NCBI GenBank assembly: GCA_030248215.1
Contig: JASANG010000261.1
Location: 52,973-116,972 of the forward strand
DNA from: Enoplolaimus lenunculus
Lineage: Eukaryota > Nematoda > Enoplea > Enoplida > Thoracostomopsidae
DNA length: 64,000 bases
Reading direction: 5' to 3'
Shown: positions 1 through 11,800 of the stretch, in pieces
Position numbering within the stretch: the first letter of the stretch is position 1
Layout: the number at the start of each line of letters is the position of its first letter
Notes under the pieces: model-generated
What the model was told of the DNA's origin: nothing
Database searches by the model: none
The model's input: only the letters and a program-made list of their open reading frames with translations
Position numbers and translations under genes: made by a program

Positions 1-776
1 TTAATGTTAAGGCATAGATTTAGGTAAACATTTTCCTAAGCCTAAAATTAAGCGGAAATGTGAGAAAAATGTATGTACAACAGTCGGTCTCTTTTCGCTT
101 TTGTCTAAAAATACATTTAGCGGCAGCAAGAAAATGGCGAGAGCTGCCAACAACATAACATAAAGTATTCCACGCTGTCTATAAAATTTTCCAGAATCTT
201 ACGAAATTGCTGGTACCTCCCAGGCCTTCCCTCCCAACAGAGAACAGAACCAAAATTTTGCATCATAATAATTAAGTAGTAAAATTGCGTTTGGCTTCTC
301 GCTCACTTCGCTTGCACACGTTTTTCACTATTACATATCGCGCAAACCTCGTCCGAAGTTTCTGGATTCGCCAATGACGGTACGCATTTGAAACCTCACA
401 CACTGTAACGTGTACATCATGTATATCTATTTTTAATCGACAGAAAATCTGTGCAAAAAATTACGAAAGCACCGATTAATCGGTATCGTAAACGGCAATG
501 ATCGGCACTTTTCGTGACTATCGACATCGATACAGCAAAAAATGTTGATACTTTGCTGCATTGGAATGCTTTCAATTTCACTTCCTAGCATAAAACACTG
601 AGTCTGATCATGAAATTGTGATGTCTAACAAACCAGCGCTCAGGATATTATAGCCGTAGTGAAGCTAGCTGTTATTGGTATTGGGTTCGGTATCGACATC
701 GGTTCGGCATCGGCAAAAATTTTGGTATCGGCAGATCGCCATACCCAACAAAAACTTACTACTACACAAAACTTAC
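1..776. other. Intron/flank left of the DUS3L exon, repeat-rich
   Basis: No exon could be recognised here. The first 60 bases hold a degenerate TTAGGC-type repeat fragment. Bases 285-330 carry a TTCTCGCTCACTTCGCTTGC motif seen again near 34.3 kb. Bases about 470-745 are a decayed element whose inside is made of CGGTATCG/CGGCATCG words in both halves, with a related fragment at 2575-2645. The second DUS3L exon should lie on the minus strand here or beyond the edge, but no CCCH-finger continuation was found. Confidence 0.6.
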
Positions 777-1281
777 GTTTTCCACACGGTTGTCCTCGTT
801 GCGCAAAGTAACACAACTGTAGCGTATGATCAACGATCGTTCTTGGTCGATTTTTATTCATCCCACGGCGTTTCCTTGGTTTTTCTTGATCGCTCTTGTT
901 TGTACTGTTTCCACTACAATTTTTGCTTGACTCCACATTGCGTTCAACTACAACTTCGGTTCGGTCATTCAAAACATCTCCACGAGACTCAATGATGCCG
1001 TTACAGTAATCCTTGTCAGATTCGGGCAAACTACTATTTTCATCAGTTTCACATACAGTTTCGAATCTTGCTTTCTTACAACCATCAAAATTGGTATTAT
1101 CCGCCAGTCTTAGATATTTGGCATCTAGCAGCGTTCGTAACTCCGGATGAGACGTACGGTAATGCATACGAATTGGTGCAACCCCTACATCTGACAGACT
1201 GATCGTTTGTTCGGTACGTTGGCTTTCATTTGCAAGATCATTATTGTTTATGTTTAAATGATTATGCTTATCGCTACTCAT
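777..1281 (-). CDS. DUS3L: tRNA-dihydrouridine(47) synthase 3-like, first exon (partial gene)
   Basis: DUS3L homologues reduce uridine 47 in the variable loop of tRNAs, with an FMN-binding TIM barrel preceded by CCCH zinc fingers. Only the N-terminal exon is here. It starts at the ATG at 1281 and codes 168 residues plus one base. Residues 33-37 read GVAPI followed by a Tyr and a Lys/Leu-rich helix, as in the animal family N-terminus (human GVAPIK..Y). A basic stretch KPRKRRGMNKNRPR precedes the start of a CX8C finger (Cys157, Cys166), matching the RGQNKGRP segment and first finger of the human protein. The donor AAAC|GTAAGT follows at 777/776 in phase 1; the frame that continues past it to 640 is intron. 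The catalytic domain is not in the window. Identification rests on remembered family sequence. Confidence 0.72.
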
Positions 1282-1603
1282 GATTAATAATTGTAATAAT
1301 AAAATTAACTAACAAGCGTAAAATGTAAACATTTTGAAAGTTTTACATGAACGACAGCCGTGTGATAGAAATTCAATTCCCAACTGCTTGTATTATGATC
1401 GATATTCTGAAAAACATATTAAAATACCGATGTGTTACTGTGTTTACCATAATCAATATAGTCAAAAGTTTGTCTTAGTAAACATTCCCGCCGTGTTTGT
1501 TTTGGATTCCAAATTTTTAATTCTGAACATTTTCAGAAATTTGAGTCTTTATATTTTTGTCACCTGAAACTTTGAAATTTAAGACTTCATTTCATATAAA
1601 CGG

Positions 1604-1763
1604 TGGTAAATGTTACTTTTAGGGGTGTAACAGTAGATTAAGCGTATTCCTAAGCCTAAGCGTTGCAAAAATGTGTTCCTAAGCTGAAGCCTAAGCTTAA
1701 GAATCTAAACGTACTGTTTTGAAGACCCACCAGAAACCTGGACGCCCCTTAAAGTAACATGGG
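1604..1763. mobile_element. TTAGGC-type MITE, subfamily with GTTACTTTAAGGGGCG ends
   Basis: Inverted ends read GTTACTTTTAGGGGTG on the left and CACTTTAAAGTAACATGGGCC-like on the right. Between them are CCTAAGCCTAAGC words and an AATCTAAAC/ACTGTTTTG segment. It is a close relative of 5613-5785, differing from the main family (for example 48304-48467) in the terminal bases. Confidence 0.6.
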
Positions 1764-3257
1764 CCTAAACGTTTACGACAAGTCTGATATATATGTGTTT
1801 GCTGATTTTAAGCAACAATTTCAATTAAACTGTAATGGAAAGTAAATTTTTTAAACATAAATTTGTCTCAAACTTTTTCCACGACGAGACATTCAAAAAA
1901 GAGCCGAAAAGTGACCACTGGAACTGAAAAAATTCGTGAAAAAATCAAGTTTATAAAAAATACCGAAAACTGTTGCTTGGACCCTTCAGATTAAGTGAAC
2001 GAAATTACAAAAACTGCTTTTTGAAAAGCTGCAGTGCTTTGCAGATATAAAACACGTCCGGAACAATAGGTAGTGCCAATGCAGTCTTAATTTGCATACA
2101 ATGTAAACAAAAATCTTTTGAAATGCTGCCCAAAATATGTATGTGGAACATTCAAGCTTTTATTTTTATATCAGGTCGCTTCCTCCATAGAACTGTCAAA
2201 ACGTTAAAGTATCTCTGGGCAAACCTGATAGTTCGGAAAATAATCTCAATGTGACAGCACAGTTTAATTCACTGGCAACTGAAAATAAACACAGATTTCG
2301 CCACAAAATTTTTTACAACAAAGACCAAAATTTGTGCTTGGAACCGGACAATTTTCGGCCAGATCCGGTTGCACACAAACAGTGAATCCGGTAGTCGGTA
2401 GTGCCTAAGTTCAATAGGATAAAAAATGACATATAAGACGCAAAATGTACAATTTTGCATACATTTCGCCCATTTTACAATTCAGCAAAAATATTAATTC
2501 GTACACACAATTTACTACTGAGCTTACAAAAACAACTTCCTCAATTAAATAATCGTCATACAAGCAAAATGAACAACTGAGTGCCGATGTCGATACTCAC
2601 AAAAATGCCGATATTACCGATGCCGATTAATCAGTACGCCCATACTTATTATACCAACGTTTGCATTACAAACTCCCACAACTATAACATAATATGCAAA
2701 TCTGTTCTATTTGCACCAGAACATTTCGCTTGCACTGATCACTATACAATATCGAATAAGATTAAATAGAATAAATACAGCAACGCAACCAAATTTAATC
2801 ACAGGCCAGTTCTAGTACCAAAAGCGAGAATGACAAAATACTGCCAGAATATTAATAACCCGAAACCATACTTTGTTTCATACTTCATCTATTAATCAGT
2901 ACTCCCGTTCAACACATGCAATTGAGCTGTGGCCAACGATAACTATATACTGACCTACCCACTAATCCTAATCCTAATCCTAAGTCTGCTAGTCTGTTAT
3001 CGCTATTTTGGCATAACACGATACGCATTCTACTAACAACAACGCATACCAGATTAAGTAGCTTGCGCCTGAGATCTACACACGTAACAATTAGAACAAT
3101 TAATAAAAATGTGTTATAAGAATAATTAATAATAGTCATACATATACAAGGCAACCTGGTTGCAATATTTGCAACCCTACTTGCCATATTTAGGTTCGTG
3201 TAGCAACTTAAAACTCTTCGAAACCATATTCATATATCTTAACAAAATGTACGCGTA
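1764..3257. other. Gene-free stretch between DUS3L and RNASEK
   Basis: No exon with credible splice sites was seen. It contains one copy (2120-2176) of a dispersed 50-bp motif around AAATACGTATGTGG, a short CGATGCCGAT-word fragment at 2575-2645, and a three-copy CTAATC run near 2961-2985. Confidence 0.5.
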
Positions 3258-3595
3258 CTGTATTGAAACGAATAAGAGGGGGAGGGGTAATAAGAGGGGT
3301 CCCGATTTTGAGTCCGAATCAATAAGAGTCCGTATCCCTAATAAGAGTCCGTCAGCGAGTAGAGTCTCTAAGCCCTAATTCGAGTCCATAAATGTCAATT
3401 AGCCTATCGCTCAAGCTAGTGACACAAGACAAATAAACGTTTGATTCAACGGATATTGCAGTACCTGTTATATTTCAGTAACGAAGGGCGGAGGAGCGTG
3501 GGTTAAAAATAAATAACAGCCGTAACGGAATAACAAGGGGGGTGCCCTCTGGAAAAGCCAAATAATTATCACCCCTCTTATTCGGGTCACTACAG
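3258..3595. mobile_element. Tc1/mariner-like MITE with CTGTAGTGACC ends
   Basis: Left end CTGTATTGAAACGAATAAG and right end CTTATTCGGGTCACTACAG are imperfect inverted repeats, flanked by TA on both sides (3256-3257 and 3596-3597). Internal landmarks shared with other copies are GAGTCCGTATCCCTAATAAG and the CTCTGGAAAAGCCAAATAA block. Non-coding. Sister copies are at 19167, 27173, 28172 and 57380. A separate dispersed 50-bp motif lies just outside, at 3705-3765. Confidence 0.7.
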
Positions 3596-4327
3596 TAAAC
3601 TAATCGAAACTTCTGCGCAAACAAAATCTGAACAATTTTCTCTTTACAGTTATGTTAACGAAACCTTATTGATATACAATTAATTTGCATACATATAGAA
3701 AAATTGGTTGAAACGTTGCTCAAAATACGTATGTGGGGCATTGCAGCTTTAATAAATAGATATACGTAAAATATGTGTTCAGTGCTTTCGATTGCTTTTA
3801 ACACACTTTCGGTGCAATTTTGATTTTAACTCTGAATTCAGTCAAACATTACACAAAAGTTGTTTAACCGAACTACAAAAAATTCTGTTAAGTTTAAAAT
3901 ATTTAAAAACAGACTTTGATTTTTGCCATCACCAACTGATTATAGACACTATTCACATTTGAAAATACGAGCACAGAACACAGCACCATAACATACCTTA
4001 AACACAACTCACTGTATTCCTACATGTATTTGTCGAATTTGACCAATGACAAAACGCCACGTTGACTGCTATAATTATGCTGTGTTCGTCCCATGCAACG
4101 CTTTAAACTAACCGTTTATAATGCTAATAATTAGTGTTTCCTATCGCTACGTACCAACTATAAAATTTGCAATGAAAATCGACCAGGACTAACAGGATTT
4201 GCACCAAAATATATAACACAGACCTATCACAGATAACAAAACGTAAAGTACGACTATTTTGCTAACAAATAAAGCAACTGTAGCGGAATGTACCGTAGAG
4301 ATTCAGATATCATTTTTCTTTTAAATG

Positions 4328-6365
4328 TCAAAGTCCAGCAGATCTTCTATCACCCATTCGGTTTTGCCATAACGCAATGACCAGTGTAATCACGTATAGC
4401 GCAGCGGCAATCCAACATTTGAACGCGGCATGACTCATAATGCAAAATTCCATTTTAATTTATAACAAATGTAACGATTCGTGTACACTTTCGCCAACAT
4501 TGACGCTTAGACTTATGGGCTCAGGTCAGCGGTTTTTTTGGGCATTTTACGGTGCATTTGCACACCTTTGCTTGAAAATGTGCACAGATTTTTGAAAATG
4601 CACATCGAAATGCACAGTAATTTAAGCTTAAGCCAAAAATATCAGTTATCACGAAATAAATATACTAAATAACTAATCAGGAAAGAAATATACCAAATAA
4701 CTATAGAAAACGTTCCAGCTCCACTATCAAGTGTAAAAACTATTGACAATTTTTTCAGTGCTCTGTTCATTGTGTGAAATCAAATACGTACGTTAATTTA
4801 AGTACCTAACATTTTGTATGTGTGTTGTGATCTAAGAACTAGAAACCAGTCATTCAAAGTCGTCATATATAAAAAGCAAACAATGCACAAGTGAATTCCT
4901 AAACGCGCAGTTCAGATTGAAAATGCACATATGTTTGCACACGTCGTAGATTTGAAAAACACCCTGGCTCAGGTTCCGAAAAAGGTTTACTTTGTCTAAA
5001 CCTAAGACAAAGCGTTAACGTTAAATGTGGATGCAGTGCACAAGAGCCAAGTGACATCAACTCACTTACTCAGACTGATTTGGTATTCAAAAATCTGTAA
5101 AAATTTCACACCAGGTCAGGCATTTTTTAAGATACCATTATATGCTATATCAACCTCTCAAAATCGACGTCGAGTACGAAATATACTAACGTTTAAAAGT
5201 TATGCGGCTGGCATAGCGTTGATATTCTGAAACCAATCATAGATATAACTGAAATTTGCAACATGCAAGATTCGGATTCGGCAAAAAAAGCAATGGATTC
5301 GGATTCGGTCAAATCGTAGATTCGGTGCCACCCTGGTCGTAACATAAGCTGGTTGCAGGGTACTTATTCACTTCCACAATTTGTATTGATAACTTACGTA
5401 TAGCCTTCATTAATTTTGCCTGGCATATACTCAGTGACGGTAGTTGGATATTTAGTGTCCGAAAACAGCGCAGCAGCTTTGATGAAAAATAAGCCGCCCA
5501 GGACCAGCTGAAACAAAATAACAATACAACAACGAGACAGGAAATAGTTAACATTTCATAAATAGAAAAAGTAATACGGCATTCACAATGTCACTATGTC
5601 CCACAGAAATTGTGGCCAATGTTACTTTAAGGGGCGTAACAGTAGATTAAGCGTATTCCTAAGCCTAAGCCTTACAAAAATGTGTTCCTAAGCCTAAGCC
5701 TAAGCAAAAAATGTAATCTAGAATCTAAACCTACTCTTTTATGGACCAACCAGAAACCTGGACGCGCCTTAAAGTAACATGAGCCTAAAATGTCATAAGG
5801 TCAGGTGAACACTTGAAATTTTTTTAAACATTTCGAGTGTTCAACTGAGGTTATCGAAAATTTTGCATTAACCTAAAGTTAACACGTGAAAATTTTAAAA
5901 AAATTTTTCGAGTGTTAACCTGAGGTTATGACATTTTCTGTGGTACCTCGTGACATGTTATTGTGAATGGGGCATAATTCAAAGTAAATTCTGAGAAACG
6001 AAATTTAGTAGCAAACACATGCGTTACTCGTGTTTACGCCGCGATTGTAAGAAGAAAGATTGACGCATGTCAGTTCCAATTAAATACCAGCATCACCAAA
6101 AAAATGAAAACCACAAATTACCATTCAAATCAACACGAAAAAGTATAAAATTCACATTTTCAATTCGATCGAAAACGTAGCCCATATTTAATGATAAAAC
6201 GGCACTGACAGACTCGGATGTATAGGCTTATATTTAGATTTAGTGATTAGACCTTAGAATGGGTCGAAATTATAATGCTGTAAAACAACTCACCAACATT
6301 ACAATACCCCAAACACTGAGTATCATACAGCACGCAGACAATTTGGGACCACACCATGGGCATGG
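4328..6365 (-). CDS. RNASEK: Ribonuclease kappa, three coding exons recovered
   Basis: RNASEK is a two-helix membrane protein of about 95-100 residues, reported as an endoribonuclease and as a component associated with the V-ATPase membrane sector. Exons in order: about 6365-6294, 5507-5398 and 4433-4328. Exon 1 encodes CGPKLSACCMILSVWGIVML, close to the animal N-terminus CGPKLS..G.ILS.WGI. Exon 2 (TTTTGTTTCAG acceptor, AC|GTAAGT donor) encodes LVLGGLFFIKAAALFSDTKY and onward to EGYT. Exon 3 encodes CWIAAALYVITLVIALWQN and ends in TGA at 4328. Phases join as 0 then 2, giving about 95 residues. The initiator Met is not in frame in exon 1: the codons before CGPK read PCPW, so a short upstream exon or a different acceptor must supply it. 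Introns hold at least two MITEs. Confidence 0.82.
4527..4966. mobile_element. hAT-like MITE with TGCACA word arrays, in RNASEK intron 2
   Basis: The element starts CAGCGGTTTTTTTGGGC and ends AAAAACACCCTG. It is flanked by an exact 8-bp duplication, GCTCAGGT (4519-4526 and 4967-4974), which is the hAT signature. Both subterminal regions are built of TGCACA / AATGCACA words. It lies between RNASEK exons 2 and 3. No transposase frame. Confidence 0.8.
5613..5785. mobile_element. TTAGGC-type MITE in RNASEK intron 1
   Basis: Ends are GGCCAATGTTACTTTAAGG and CCTTAAAGTAACATGAGCC, perfect over most of the arm. The inside holds CCTAAGCCTAAGCC words. Flanks GAAATTGT / TAAAATGT match at 6 of 8 positions. 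A separate self-complementary stretch follows at 5798-5935, where GTGTTCAACTGAGGTTAT and its variants occur in both orientations. Confidence 0.7.
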
Positions 6366-6954
6366 CTTTAGCCGGCTGCGGATTACACCGCTTGGCGGAA
6401 CACGATCCACCGGTTGCTCCAGTTTTGCAGTGTTTAATATTTACACCGATACTACACCTGGAATATAAAATCTTACCGTTTTCAAGTAGATATTATGTTG
6501 AGGACAAGTACTTATAACTCGACCATGTTAAACATTGTCACGTCCGTGTTTCACATATATGCACAGTAAGTTTGAAAATGACGTGCAAACGCAAGCCGGC
6601 CACACACATTTTCATAAAATTCATTGGTGCTACTCTGAAACAAGCTGTCAACTCTTCAAACTCAAGAGATGGATTGCAACTGTCGGTAACCCCGACATCT
6701 GTCAAATCGAACACATTTCAACTCGCTTTCGCTATTTGCGAGATTAACTAAACTACTGTTGTTACAAAAAAGAAATCAGTTAAATCTGGTGTACATCAGA
6801 ATGCAAGAATGTTTGAAAGAATTACACGCTTAACGCCCGATAGTTTCGTTAAGCATCAATAAAACAAAGACGTAAATAAAAATTTATTCGTTATCAACAA
6901 AGCGACACAAGTATACTTCCCTCCCATTTGAAAATCTCAACACTATGATACCTG

Positions 6955-7129
6955 GGCCCATGTAAAGATCAGGGGCGGATCGGTTTTCTGTGGGACTAGA
7001 ATAATGTAAGCTTAAGCTTTAGACTTATTTTTTGCTTGGCTTAGGAATAAACTCATTCTTACGCTTCGGCTTAACCTTGGGCAGGAATATGCTTATAATA
7101 CTGGTCCGTCCCTGTTCTTCACATTGGCC
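6955..7129. mobile_element. TTAGGC-type hAT-like MITE
   Basis: Ends are GGCCCATGTAAAGATCAGGG and CCCTGTTCTTCACATTGGCC. Flanks GATACCTG / GAAACCTG match at 7 of 8 positions, fitting an 8-bp duplication. Internal words are TAAGCTTAAGCTT on one side and CTTAGG/GGAATATGCTTATAATACTG on the other, as in the complete copies elsewhere. Confidence 0.75.
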
Positions 7130-7375
7130 GAAACCTGATAGCTTTCGTTTGTGATGAGGTGGAGAAGGCTTGTAGACTTGGTAGGCGCAGATTTAAACGT
7201 TGACCGCGGCGTTGTGTTACCCTTCGGTTTCCACTCAGCCTTTAAAAGCAAGCTTGGCGTGGCCTTAGGTTACGGATTAGCTATAGGCTTTTACTTGTAG
7301 GCTTAGATGTTGCATCCATCATTTCAAATCTAACTCACCCGTGACCGTGATGCCCAAAACATCATTTTGTAAACC

Positions 7376-7877
7376 AGGGTGTACCCGGATATCTGTTTCC
7401 GGTGAAAACCGGCGTTGGTTTCAGCTACCGTTATACAAATAACGGAAATCGTGTTATTTTACGTTTAAAATAAATTATAAATCAGGTATATATCTCGAAA
7501 TTTTTCGTTACAGATATGCTGCAATAATTGTTTGAAATGAGTGAGCAAAAAATAACGGAAACCGAAAATGACTACTGAATAGGTTCAAAGCTGTTTTGTT
7601 TATTTGCCAACACAATTTAGGCTTACAAATATACACCGGGCTTTCTAAAATCTTACAGATCAAATAGCGGATGCACCGAAACTTTTAAAATTCCGCATGA
7701 GTTTTGTAATTTTATTTCATATCGAAGGATTGCAGCATATCTGCAATGAAAACTTGCGAGACATTTTTACGCGATTTATAACCAATTTTGAGCTTAAAAA
7801 CAGAAATTCCGGTGTTTCTATAACGGAAACAGACTCCTATTTTTACCGGAAACGAATATCCGACTGCGCCCAGAATA
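7376..7877. mobile_element. GGAAAC-word MITE (CAGGGTGT ends)
   Basis: The left end reads CAGGGTGTACCCGGATATC and is followed by TTTCCGG words. The right end holds AACGGAAAC and CCGGAAACGAATATCC before GCGCCC. The same architecture occurs at 16788-17150 and 27664-28075. The middle (about 7450-7800) is AT-rich and non-coding. Confidence 0.6.
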
Positions 7878-8099
7878 CTGGTTAAAATCTTTAGAGGCAC
7901 TAAAGGCATGGAATCAGCAGCGGAACGCAAATTTTTCCGACGAAATTACGCACTAGACATTGTATATTGTGAGCAGGATCCCGGTAGACGGCACGGGTTC
8001 TCGGTGAAACATCAGTGACCCAGGTGGATGACATGGGCCTAATTTGTCGTATGAAGTATCCTTGTGACGCAAGCTGTGGATCGCACGAGAACATACCGC

Positions 8100-8290
8100 A
8101 TGGAACCATATCATGAAATCCCAAAATCAAGACCATATCCAAAAATTCCAAAATTCCACATTCGACCACATCCCGAAAGGCCGTCTTCGACCATATCTCG
8201 TACTACAAAATCCAACCTTCGACCATATATAGAAACTCCAAATTCCTACCTTCGACCATATCACCGAAATCCCAAAATTCCACTTGCTAC
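8100..8290. repeat. Degenerate minisatellite, units of about 25-33 bp
   Basis: Six imperfect units each begin near CCATATC and close with CTTCGA or TTCCAC (CGACCATATCNCGAAATCC-type core). They make a repeated RPY..I/P pattern in one plus-strand frame, which I regard as a by-product of the repeat and not a gene. Confidence 0.6.
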
Positions 8291-8807
8291 GTCAAATTCT
8301 TATGATTGGACGACGGGATTTTGGAACGGAAACGGGATTAACGTGGACAACAAAACTATAACAAATAACAAGTCCGCTTCCTAAAGGTTATGCAAATTAA
8401 CAATTTTAACCGACTAATCAGAAGCTACCATATCCCCGTCGATCATTCACTTTGAGAGAATTGTACATAAAATCCGGAATAAACGTCATTTTTAAACGAA
8501 TGGTTAACATTTTCCCCACGGGTATTTGTTTTGAGAAAATGTTTTACCAAAAACTTGATTGTTGCAATCAAACAAACTATCGATGTGGGTGTGTGAGCCA
8601 TAACATCACATCCAAAACATTTAGCTCCAGGTCGAAAAGTTCCGCTTATGTTTCACAAACCCTTTCCAAAGCCTTTGCCTAAACTGAGTCTAAACCTAGG
8701 TCCTTGGCGAAGCTTAGCATAAACGTTACCATTAAACGCAGAGGAAAGTGTACAAGAACCAAAGCTACATAACATTTCATGCTGTCTTCTTTGCACCGCA
8801 TTCACTA

Positions 8808-11800
8808 TCAAACCAAATCAGCCGCCTGTCTCAAAATCGCTGCGTATATTTTGTTGCGCGTGGCCACAAACAGCACATCATCTGTCGCAACTAACCCCAA
8901 TGTTTCTTCGTTTGCATCTTCCAACGAAATGACTTGTTGCTTCGCAATGTTCGCTACCCGGCGCCCGGTTTTTCTATTTCTCAACTCCCCATTATTATAG
9001 GCTTGCGGCCTCCAATAAACATAAATATGCTTATAAACATCACCAATAGCCACATACGAGCATGACGGTGAGCAAACACTGTATTTACGTTGTTGTTTTG
9101 ATGCTTGAACAAATCCGAATGCGTGGAATGTAGCGCTATGAGTTAAGGAAAATTCTGGCACGATAGGCTCGCTACATTTTTCTTTGCCAACCGAAGGCTG
9201 GGACATTCCAAGCGACCACAATATGCCATCAACATCATGTCGTGTACAAATTTGATGCGTATAACATGGGATAGATTTGTTGGAAGGCATTGCCACGGTT
9301 GAAAACAAAAATTGGTGCGTACTCAAATCGACCTAAAACATCATTAGCCAAAACATTTTCAGTTAACAAAGTTTTTTTAAGCACGAAAATACAATTATTT
9401 TTCATGCGCTAAGCATGGATTAATTTGTTTACTGCCAAATAGTAGAACACAATATTCAATATTGAATGGTTCTTCACGAGCAAAAGTACTATACATCGTT
9501 TTGATCCCGTTAGTTTCCATGCTACACCCTGCTCAGAAGAATGGCTAACGCTAATTCAAAATGTATGTAGTTTGCCTACAAATGAATACATCCCTCACGA
9601 AGTACGTATTTCGAAGGATAATTCTTTAAAGCCTCGCATCATCCTGTGTTATTACTTTTAGCGGTGACACACACCACTACCGATATGTATCGGTTATGGG
9701 TGGGGCACGTATTACTGCCCCTGATTGCAACACGTACCTGAGCTACATTTTCATGTGTTTCCCCGTCAATCCAAGTTAAATAAAACGCGTCTGAAGTTGC
9801 AGCATCACAATCTTCTACATCGCCCGCATTATACAATTCACTGCCAGTCTGTAAAACAACGATAATAATTGCCTCGTTAAATTTTAAAGATAGAGGGCGA
9901 TGACCACGTACTTACATAGCTTAACATATTTTACACTGCATACTATCAAAATGCTACAGTTTAACATTTATATAACATTAAAAATCATCCCTCTGACTAA
10001 ACTTTAATATGTAACAAACAAAATAATTACAAGATTTTTCATATTGAGCAAGTTAATATGAAACGAAAGCAGATATTCAAAACTTTAAATTAACAATGCA
10101 AGTCCTTACCTTCGACCCATTTTCATTTGAGTTTTTCTCCGCAAATCTTTGTCGAACTTCTTCTAAAATCGCAGTATCAGGAATAAATTCGCCTCTTTCA
10201 TCACCAGTAACAAATTCAATCCAACTTTCAACGGGTTCTTCTGTTGTAGTAGATCGAGAGAGAGTAACTTCCAGTCTGAAATACCGTTCACAATATCATT
10301 ATAAATTAAACAAAAGCATAATGTGTAAGATTCTGATATTTTATTTGCTTACTAAATACTTAAACATGATACTTTCGTAGGGTTTCGGAAATACAGTAAA
10401 TAAAGCATGCGGTAAGTTGTCCTGCTCACAAGCAACAACCACTTACAAGTGCCAGTAATACAAAAAACTTTCCTTCTGTTTTGTCGTTTACGAAATATTC
10501 AACATTACATTCAAAATGTAAACAAAGTTAAGCCCTTTTAAAATATTAACAGCCACAACTCTTTTTGCATGCCTTAGCAATGAACAGTGTTATAAAACGG
10601 TGTCTATTCAGACAACCAATTCGGGTAGAACCTTTTTTATAACTTTTGCTTCGTTGTCACCGGATTTCAGTAAGGTTTAAAATAGGTGACAAAACACATC
10701 GTATACGAAATTTTTCCGCTTTCAAAATTCCAACTACGCTAACAGACATTCGGTAACAGCAAAACTGAGATTCCACGCTATTTACCTATTGTCCATAATG
10801 GTCCATACACTGTCGTCTGGACTAACGCGTCCCCCAAGTTTTCCGTCAATCAAAACTTGGTAATCTTCTGAATCAGCAGATTTTACTTCGATGCGAATTG
10901 AGTCCGTGGTCAGAGTGTACAGGATATCTGATTTGGCAATACCATCTCGTGGAAGCGAAAAAATAGCATGCACCGTATTGTCATCACGCGACTTGCCCCA
11001 AGTGTATTCCTTTCCTAAAACATAACAAAAATACACTTGCAAAACGTGAACATAGTATTTAATTAACATTGGCATAGATGTTTGCTCAAAACCTCGATCT
11101 CAAACCATAACATTATAAAATTACCAAACCCATCGTGTTTTTAAACAATAAATCAAATCCAACCTGCTATTTTAGAAAGTAAAGAACTCTAAATTCTATC
11201 TAATGCCTAGAGTGCACAGAATTAGAACAGAATTAGAAATCAGTGGCCAATTAATAACGCATAAATAAAACAATGACGCATAGTAACACATACTATAATA
11301 AATATATACTTGTATCATCTAATGAAGCTTTTTTTTCTTCTACAACAATTTGCTTGAGACTATCGGATACAAATCGCACAGATGAAGTAGTTGCAATACA
11401 TACAAACTTGTCAACAATGGCTGCGAGTTCATGTCCGCCTCGACTTATCAGCTGCCGCGTTCGAGTTTTGTGCCACTGACTATCTAAAGCGAAAACAGTA
11501 GCCTTACTCGACAATATACTTTGGCGTTACGCAGTACTGGTGTGTTAAGAAAACAACCGTACCCCACAATTGAAAACCAGACAATATCCATAATATTTAC
11601 ACATTTAGCCGTATTCTCAACTATGTACCTATCGCCAGTTTAAAATATATAGGTCGTTAAACAAGCGAACGGTTGCAGCTATAAATCATAAACTCTGCTC
11701 ACAAGTTACAACTAATTGAATGAGAAAATTATTTTGAATTTTAAATTCACCATGTGCCAGTTATTGAGCGAAGCGAAACTCCGAGCAAAGCTCGGAGTTT

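Larger units (their letters stand above)
6366..8807. other. Gene-free interval between RNASEK and NUDCD1
   Basis: Apart from a possible RNASEK 5' exon that I could not fix, no coding exon is supported. The interval contains the MITE at 6955-7129, degenerate TTAGGC fragments to about 7320, the GGAAAC-word element at 7376-7877, the short tandem array at 8100-8290 and a decayed TTAGGC-type fragment at about 8640-8765. Confidence 0.5.

Noticed and set aside
640-776. Extension of the DUS3L frame past residue 168
   Set aside because: A strong AAAC|GTAAGT donor ends the exon and the downstream residues do not continue the zinc finger.
6259-6468. Plus-strand 69-codon frame opposite RNASEK exon 1
   Set aside because: Antisense of the RNASEK exon, which is supported by homology and splice phase.
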